The position numbers and the translations under genes were made by a program. This document shows, piece by piece, positions 5,492-10,172 of a DNA stretch of 10,172 nt. This DNA is from Clostridia bacterium (GTDB taxonomy: Bacteria; Bacillota; Clostridia; Oscillospirales; CAG-382), in NCBI GenBank assembly GCA_017560285.1, contig JAFYOG010000123.1, positions 1 through 10,172 of the forward strand, read 5' to 3'. Each line of letters starts with the position of its first letter. Positions within the stretch are counted from its first letter, which is position 1. The notes under the pieces are model-generated. The model saw only the letters and a program-made list of their open reading frames with translations. It was not told where the DNA came from and did no database searches.

Positions 5492-6414
5492 TGAAGAACT
5501 TCCACTTTATTAAGAAGAAAAAGGTTACACTTATTATTCTTGCAGCTGTTCTCGTTATCGGCTTGGCTTCCTTCTTTATAAGAGGTTTTAACATCGATAT
5601 CGACTTTTCCGGCGGTACCGAAATGAAGATCGACCTTGGTGTTGAGGTTACCGATGATGTTTGCGATAACATTAACAGCATTATTGAAAAGGAAATCGGC
5701 GAAAAGTACGTTTCCTCTACCACCAAGGCAGATGCCGATAAGAATATGGCTATTATCCGTACCGGCACTGCAGAGCTTAGCAACGAACAGTCTGCTAAAT
5801 TAAAGGCTGCTATCCTTGCGGCTTACCCCAACGCAGACCTTAAAAACCTTGAAGAAGAATCTATTGCTCCTACCATTGGTAAAGAGCTTACCAAGACCGC
5901 TATCTTCTCTGTTGCTATTGCAGTTGTTTTGATGCTTGTTTATATTTGGTTCAGATTTGAGCTTGCTTCCGGTATTGCGGCAGTTGCTTGTCTTGCACAC
6001 GACTTGTTCGTTATGTGGGCGATCTATTCTTTGTTCCAAATTCCCATTAACAGCAACATTATTGCGGCTATGCTTACTATTTTGGGTTACTCTATTAACG
6101 CAACCATTATCGTATTCGACCGCATTCGCGAAAACAAGAAGAACGACAAAACCAACGCAGAGTTTGGTGAAATCGTTAACACCGGTATTCACAACACCTT
6201 GGGCAGAAGCATTAACACCACTCTTACCACGTTGTTCACCATAGGTATGATTTACATTTTGGGTGTTGACTCTATTAAGGACTTTGCATTCCCCTTGATC
6301 GTTGGTATTATCGCAGGTTTGTTCTCCTCGGTATTCGTTTCCGGTATGCTTTGGGATATGCTTGTTAAGATTCTTCCCAAGAAAAAGGCTAAGAAGGCTA
6401 AGATTAAAAAGTAA
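5491..6414 (+). CDS. secF: Protein translocase subunit SecF, with Ala at the usual transmembrane Asp
   Basis: SecF is the partner of SecD. It has 307 residues: TM1 (about 12-30), the FNIDIDFSGGTE motif (33-44), a small extracytoplasmic domain, and five TM segments from about 135 to 290. The conserved TM motif reads TILGYSINATIIVFDRIRENKK; the well-studied homologues have GYSINDT, so the ion-coupling Asp (D637 of Thermus SecDF) is Ala204 here. The C-terminal tail is strongly basic (KKKAKKAKIKK). Translation starts at the ATG of TAATG, with AAGGAGG (5476-5482) 8 bases upstream, so secD and secF are coupled. The reading frame is intact. Confidence 0.95.
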   Translation: MKNFHFIKKKKVTLIILAAVLVIGLASFFIRGFNIDIDFSGGTEMKIDLGVEVTDDVCDNINSIIEKEIGEKYVSSTTKADADKNMAIIRTGTAELSNEQSAKLKAAILAAYPNADLKNLEEESIAPTIGKELTKTAIFSVAIAVVLMLVYIWFRFELASGIAAVACLAHDLFVMWAIYSLFQIPINSNIIAAMLTILGYSINATIIVFDRIRENKKNDKTNAEFGEIVNTGIHNTLGRSINTTLTTLFTIGMIYILGVDSIKDFAFPLIVGIIAGLFSSVFVSGMLWDMLVKILPKKKAKKAKIKK

Positions 6415-6424
6415 TATTTAAACC

Positions 6425-6458
6425 GAAATGCTCGTTTCCAAACAGAAGCGAGCATTTC
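6425..6458 (+). terminator. Long hairpin between secF and lepA (possible terminator or attenuator)
   Basis: GAAATGCTCGTTTC (6425-6438) pairs with GAAGCGAGCATTTC (6445-6458) around a 6-base loop; 13 Watson-Crick pairs plus one G-U. It starts 10 bases after the secF stop and ends 6 bases before the lepA ribosome site (AAGGA, 6463-6467). The bases after the stem (TTAAAAGG) are not a T tract, so it is a poor classical terminator. It could partly terminate, protect the secDF message, or influence lepA translation. Confidence 0.55.
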
Positions 6459-6476
6459 TTAAAAGGATTATTAGCT

Positions 6477-8285
6477 ATGACCGAAATGGACAAAATTAGG
6501 AATTTTTCGATAATTGCACATATAGACCACGGCAAAAGCACCTTGGCAGACAGATTGTTGGAATATACAGGTGCGGTGGCGAAGCGGGACCTTGACGAGC
6601 AGATGCTTGACAGCATGGAGCTTGAACGGGAACGGGGCATTACCATTAAAGCCCGCGCCGTAAGGTTTGATTATAAGGCAGACGACGGCAACGTTTATGC
6701 TCTTAACCTTATTGATACCCCCGGCCACGTTGACTTTGGATACGAGGTTTCCCGTTCGTTGGCTGCCTGCGAGGGCGCTGTGCTTATTGTAGACTCTACA
6801 CAGGGTATTCAGGCGCAGACCTTGGCTAACGCTTACCTTGCGGTTGACCACGACCTTGAAATTTTGCCTGTTATTAATAAAATAGACCTGCCCAGCGCAG
6901 ACCCCGAACGCGTTAAGCACGAAATAGAGGATATTATCGGCATTCCTGCCGACGAAGCGCCCTGCATTAGTGCGAAAATGGGTATTGGTATTAAGGACGT
7001 TTTGGAGCAGATTGTTAAAAACGTTCCCGCACCCAAGGGCGACAGAGAAAAGCCCTTGCAAGCGCTTATTTTCGACAGCTATTACGATTCCTACAAGGGT
7101 GTTGTGGTTTATATACGCGTGCTTAACGGCAGAATGGCTGTTGGGGACAGAGTTAAAATGATGCACACCGGTGCTGAATTTGAAATTGTAGAGCTTGGTA
7201 CCTTATCTACCTTTAATCTTGAAAAAAAGGATTATTTAGAGGCGGGCGAGGTTGGTTATTTTACCGCAAGCATAAAGAATATTGCCGATACCGACGTTGG
7301 CGATACGGTTACGCTTTGCGATAACCCCTGCGATAAGCCCCTGCCCGGTTTTAAGAAGGCACAGCCTATGGTTTATGCGGGTATTTACCCTGCCGACGGC
7401 AGTAAATACGGCGACCTTAAGGATGCGTTGGACAAGCTTAGGCTGAACGATTCTTCTTTTACATACGAGCTTGAAACATCGGTAGCTCTTGGATTTGGGT
7501 TTAGATGCGGGTTCCTTGGGCTGTTGCATATGGAAATTATAGAGGAACGGTTAGAGCGGGAATTTATGCTTGACCTTATTACCACCGCTCCCAGCGTTAT
7601 TTATGAAATTCACAAGACCAACGGCGAGGTAGTTTATATTGATAACCCCACCAACTATCCCGACCCTGCAACCATAGAAACCGCTTGCGAGCCCTTTGTT
7701 AAGGCTTCTATAATTACACCCACCGAATACGTGGGCACGATTATGCAGTTATGCACCGACAGACGCGGTGAATACGTGGATATGAAGTATATAGACACCA
7801 CCCGCGCCGAATTGCATTATCTTTTGCCCTTGAACGAAATTGTTTATGATTTCTTCGACAGCTTAAAATCACGCAGTAAGGGTTACGCATCGTTGGACTA
7901 TGAATTTAAGGATTACCGACCTTCGAAGCTTTCGAAGCTTGATATTTTGTTAAACGGCGATATCGTTGACGCTTTGTCCTTTATCGTTCATTCCGACAGA
8001 GCCTACCCCCGCGCAAGGCGAATTTGTGAAAAGCTAAAGGATAACATCCCCAGACAGCTGTTTGAAATTCCCGTTCAGGCGGCTATCGGCGGTAAGGTTA
8101 TTGCCCGCGAAACCGTAAAGGCTATGCGTAAGGACGTTTTGGCTAAATGCTACGGCGGCGATATTACCCGTAAAAAGAAGCTGTTGGAAAAGCAGAAGGA
8201 AGGTAAAAAGCGCATGAGGACCTTGGGTACCGTAGAGGTGCCTCAGGAAGCCTTTATGGCGGTTTTGAAATACGATGACGAATAA
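6477..8285 (+). CDS. lepA: Elongation factor 4 (translational GTPase LepA)
   Basis: LepA is a ribosome-associated GTPase linked to back-translocation, initiation and 30S maturation. The full-length 602-residue protein shows G1 AHIDHGKST (14-22), switch I RGITIKA (53-59), G3 DTPGH (80-84) and G4 NKID (134-137). Later come the LepA-type domains and the typical C-terminal end with GGDITRKKKLLEKQKEGKKRMRTLGTVEVPQEAF. ATG 6477 has AAGGA 9 bases upstream. The 3' end overlaps hemW by 11 bases in another frame, and the lepA-hemW pairing is a common Bacillota arrangement. No clear separate promoter was found in the 62-base gap after secF. Confidence 0.97.
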   Translation: MTEMDKIRNFSIIAHIDHGKSTLADRLLEYTGAVAKRDLDEQMLDSMELERERGITIKARAVRFDYKADDGNVYALNLIDTPGHVDFGYEVSRSLAACEGAVLIVDSTQGIQAQTLANAYLAVDHDLEILPVINKIDLPSADPERVKHEIEDIIGIPADEAPCISAKMGIGIKDVLEQIVKNVPAPKGDREKPLQALIFDSYYDSYKGVVVYIRVLNGRMAVGDRVKMMHTGAEFEIVELGTLSTFNLEKKDYLEAGEVGYFTASIKNIADTDVGDTVTLCDNPCDKPLPGFKKAQPMVYAGIYPADGSKYGDLKDALDKLRLNDSSFTYELETSVALGFGFRCGFLGLLHMEIIEERLEREFMLDLITTAPSVIYEIHKTNGEVVYIDNPTNYPDPATIETACEPFVKASIITPTEYVGTIMQLCTDRRGEYVDMKYIDTTRAELHYLLPLNEIVYDFFDSLKSRSKGYASLDYEFKDYRPSKLSKLDILLNGDIVDALSFIVHSDRAYPRARRICEKLKDNIPRQLFEIPVQAAIGGKVIARETVKAMRKDVLAKCYGGDITRKKKLLEKQKEGKKRMRTLGTVEVPQEAFMAVLKYDDE

Positions 8286-9378
8286 TATTTCGCTTTATTT
8301 TCATATCCCTTTTTGCGTTAGGAAATGCGATTATTGCGCGTTCTATTCCCTGCCCGACCAAGGGGATGAAATTAAGCAGGATTATTTTAAGGCGTTACAA
8401 CGACAGATAGATTTTTTCGAGACCGATAAAACGGTCTCGACTGTCTATTTTGGAGGAGGAACGCCCCCTATGCTGGGTATTGAACGGTTATGCGGGCTTA
8501 TTTTGCAAATTAAAAGCAAATTTACCCTTGCAACCGATTGTGAAATTACCGTTGAGGTTAACCCCGGCACGGTGGATTTTTACGATTTAAAAAGGCTTAA
8601 AGAGGCGGGTGTTAACCGTCTTTCGGTAGGGATTCAGGCGGCGAACGACGGCGTTTTAAGGGCTATAGGCAGGATACACAGCTTTGAGCAGGCGAAGAAT
8701 TGTATATTAGACGCCCGCAAGGCGGGGTTTGATAACCTAAGCGGCGATATTATTTTTGCACTGCCCAACCAAAGCTTAGAGGAATTTTGCCGTGGTGTTA
8801 ATGATATTATCGCCACCGGTCTTGACCATATTTCTGCTTATTCGTTACAGATAGAGGAAGGCACAGCCATATACAAACGTCAAAATGAATTGCAGCTTCC
8901 CGACGAGGACGGCGAGGAGGCACAATATACGGCGCTGTGCGGGATTTTGGCAGAAAACGGATACGAGCATTACGAGATATCTAACTTTGCCCGCAGGGGC
9001 AAAAATTCGCGCCACAACGGCAATTATTGGGATTGCGGTGAATATTTTGGGTTTGGTGCGGCGGCACATTCATATTATAACGGAAAGCGTTTTAGCGGGG
9101 TGTGCAACGTTAAGGAATTTATAGAAAGAAGCTTTGTTTCTGCCCTTGCACCTACGGATTATGACAACGCAGAATATATTTCTGCAGAGGAAGTCGAGGA
9201 AGAAAGAATTATGCTTGGGTTACGTACAAGCAAGGGAGCAAGAATACCCGAGAGCAAGCATTCTGTTGCACGGCGGATAGCCGATTTGGGCTATGGCTGT
9301 TTTAACGACGGCGTTCTTACACTTAACAGCAAGGGGTTTAGAGTTTCTAACGAAATTATCGGCGAGATTTTGGTATGA
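8275..9378 (+). CDS. hemW: HemW-type radical SAM protein (heme chaperone, coproporphyrinogen oxidase-like)
   Basis: This 367-residue protein belongs to the HemN/HemW radical SAM family. The cluster motif is C14-x3-C18-x2-C21 followed by A-F, the HemW form (true HemN has a fourth Cys). Next come FGGGTPPML (59-67), EVNPGT (94-99) and the HemW-type RHNGNYWDCGEYFGFGAAAHSY (246-267). HemW binds heme and is thought to pass it to target proteins; it is usually misannotated as an oxidase. The start overlaps the end of lepA by 11 bases with no clear ribosome site, which suggests translational coupling. The stop overlaps the sfsA start by ATGA. Confidence 0.93.
   Translation: MTNNISLYFHIPFCVRKCDYCAFYSLPDQGDEIKQDYFKALQRQIDFFETDKTVSTVYFGGGTPPMLGIERLCGLILQIKSKFTLATDCEITVEVNPGTVDFYDLKRLKEAGVNRLSVGIQAANDGVLRAIGRIHSFEQAKNCILDARKAGFDNLSGDIIFALPNQSLEEFCRGVNDIIATGLDHISAYSLQIEEGTAIYKRQNELQLPDEDGEEAQYTALCGILAENGYEHYEISNFARRGKNSRHNGNYWDCGEYFGFGAAAHSYYNGKRFSGVCNVKEFIERSFVSALAPTDYDNAEYISAEEVEEERIMLGLRTSKGARIPESKHSVARRIADLGYGCFNDGVLTLNSKGFRVSNEIIGEILV
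8417..8440. repeat. Strong inverted repeat inside hemW
   Basis: TCGAGACCG (8417-8425) pairs with CGGTCTCGA (8432-8440) around a 6-base loop. GACAG (8402-8406) and CTGTC (8441-8445) can extend it with a bulge. It lies in the coding part for ETDKTVS, a variable stretch just before the GGGTP motif. It may be chance or a local RNA structure. Confidence 0.55.
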
Positions 9379-10055
9379 GATACGAAAATATTACACAGGG
9401 AATATTTTTAGAGCGCCCCAACCGGTTTATTGCATACGTGGATATAGACGGCGTGAAAACCGTTTGCCACGTTAAGAACACCGGCCGCTGTAAGGAGCTT
9501 TTGGTTGCGGGGGCGAGAGTTATTTTGGAAAAATCCAACAATCCTCTACGCAAGACCGCATACGACCTTATTGCAGTTTATAAGGGGGATATGCTTATAA
9601 ACATCGACAGCGTTGCCCCCAACAAGGTTTTTGGGGAATGGGCTGAAAAAAGCGGATTTTTTGGGGACATAAGCTATATTAAGCCCGAATGTGTTTATAA
9701 AAATTCCCGTTTTGATTATTATATTGAAGCCCAAGGCAAGCGGATTTTTGTTGAGGTTAAGGGGGTTACCCTTGAAAACGACGGTGTGCTTAGCTTTCCC
9801 GATGCGCCTACAGAGCGCGGCATAAAGCATTTAAACGAGCTTGCCGAGGCGGTTAAGGACGGCTACGGCGCATACGTGTTTTTTGTTGTGCAGATGGAAG
9901 AATGCAAATATTTTACCCCAAACGTACAGCGACACAAGGAATTTGCCGTTGCATTACGCAATGCGGCCAACAACGGGGTTGAGGTAAGGTGTCTTACCTG
10001 CAAGGTTTTGCCCGACCAAATGGATATTTTCGATTTTGCAGAGGTAAGGATATGA
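9375..10055 (+). CDS. sfsA: SfsA family protein (sugar fermentation stimulation protein A, PD-(D/E)XK-like)
   Basis: This 226-residue protein has the full SfsA signature set: FLERPNRFIAYV near the N terminus, HVKNTGRCKELL (32-43), SRFDYYIE (111-118), FVEVKGVTL (125-133), APTERGIKHL (144-153) and PNVQRHKEF (182-190). D114, E127 and K129 fit a PD-(D/E)XK nuclease core. SfsA was first found by its effect on maltose gene expression in E. coli and is now often labelled a DNA/RNA nuclease; its role here is uncertain. The start overlaps hemW by ATGA, and its stop overlaps the next start in the same way. Confidence 0.93.
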   Translation: MRYENITQGIFLERPNRFIAYVDIDGVKTVCHVKNTGRCKELLVAGARVILEKSNNPLRKTAYDLIAVYKGDMLINIDSVAPNKVFGEWAEKSGFFGDISYIKPECVYKNSRFDYYIEAQGKRIFVEVKGVTLENDGVLSFPDAPTERGIKHLNELAEAVKDGYGAYVFFVVQMEECKYFTPNVQRHKEFAVALRNAANNGVEVRCLTCKVLPDQMDIFDFAEVRI

Positions 10056-10172
10056 CGTTTGAAGAGCGCAAGGCGCAGGTTAAATACTATTTGGGCAAGG
10101 ATATTTATATAAAAATCGACCGACCCATAGGTTACGTTCACCATAAGGAAAAATACGACCTTGTTTACCCTA
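10052..10172 (+). CDS. Probable inorganic pyrophosphatase (partial, 5' end)
   Basis: The frame opens at ATG 10052, which overlaps the sfsA stop by ATGA, and runs off the window after 40 codons. The peptide has DIYIKIDRPIG (17-27) followed by YDLVYP (35-40). This resembles the start of small Clostridia pyrophosphatase-like proteins (VTVTVDRPLG…YPVNYGYI). The catalytic part is outside the window, so the call rests on the N-terminal strand only. It is the fourth member of the tightly packed lepA-hemW-sfsA run. Confidence 0.6.
   Translation, partial: MTFEERKAQVKYYLGKDIYIKIDRPIGYVHHKEKYDLVYP

Noticed and set aside
6471..7166. Minus-strand open frame of 231 codons opposite lepA
   Set aside because: No recognisable protein and no ribosome site; it lies opposite the conserved GTPase domain of lepA.
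7922..7940. Tandem copy of TTCGAAGCT in lepA
   Set aside because: It encodes a Ser-Lys-Leu repeat (SKLSKL) in frame within a normal LepA sequence; two short copies are not evidence of a repeat element.
8452..8472. Strong ribosome-site-like GGAGGAGG with an in-frame ATG inside hemW
   Set aside because: The bases encode the invariant Gly-Gly-Gly motif of the radical SAM fold, and a start there would remove the cluster cysteines.

Overview
The window looks like a chromosomal segment from an anaerobic gut-type member of the Clostridia (Bacillota), probably uncultured. This rests on strong AGGAGG-type ribosome binding sites, sigma-A-like promoters, the lepA-hemW gene pair, separate short secD and secF genes, a DUF4190-type zinc-ribbon protein, and an intergenic hairpin element of a kind I associate with Clostridia genomes. 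Placement below class is not supported. I see no phage, transposase, CRISPR or rRNA/tRNA genes. Most of the window is housekeeping.

Layout. Positions 1-98 are the 3' end of rplL (ribosomal protein L7/L12), followed by a strong terminator (T1) and not by rpoB. Positions 99-382 hold no gene, but contain T1, a run of three hairpins and a second terminator (T2) serving the opposite strand. Next come two divergent small genes: a zinc-ribbon membrane protein (minus) and an XRE-type helix-turn-helix regulator (plus). They share a 42-bp dyad-symmetric promoter/operator region. The T1 and T2 sequences then recur almost exactly after the XRE gene, so the two-gene module lies between direct repeats. A minus-strand pair follows, GDSL/SGNH hydrolase then ThuA-like protein, transcribed from about 3100 down to 1172.

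At 3100-3151 two divergent promoters share a single palindromic -35 hexamer. They drive the hydrolase/ThuA pair leftward and a diacylglycerol-kinase-family lipid kinase rightward. From 4121 onward everything is on the plus strand: secD-secF with its own promoter, a long hairpin, then lepA, hemW, sfsA and the start of a probable inorganic pyrophosphatase gene. The last four genes overlap by 4-11 bases and are probably translationally coupled.

Themes: protein export (secDF), translation (rplL, lepA), cofactor and lipid metabolism (hemW, lipid kinase), and a small self-contained regulatory module. I found no clear new multi-gene system. The most interesting candidates are the XRE/zinc-ribbon locus with its symmetric operator and flanking repeats, the shared -35 divergent promoter, and a SecF lacking the usual transmembrane aspartate.
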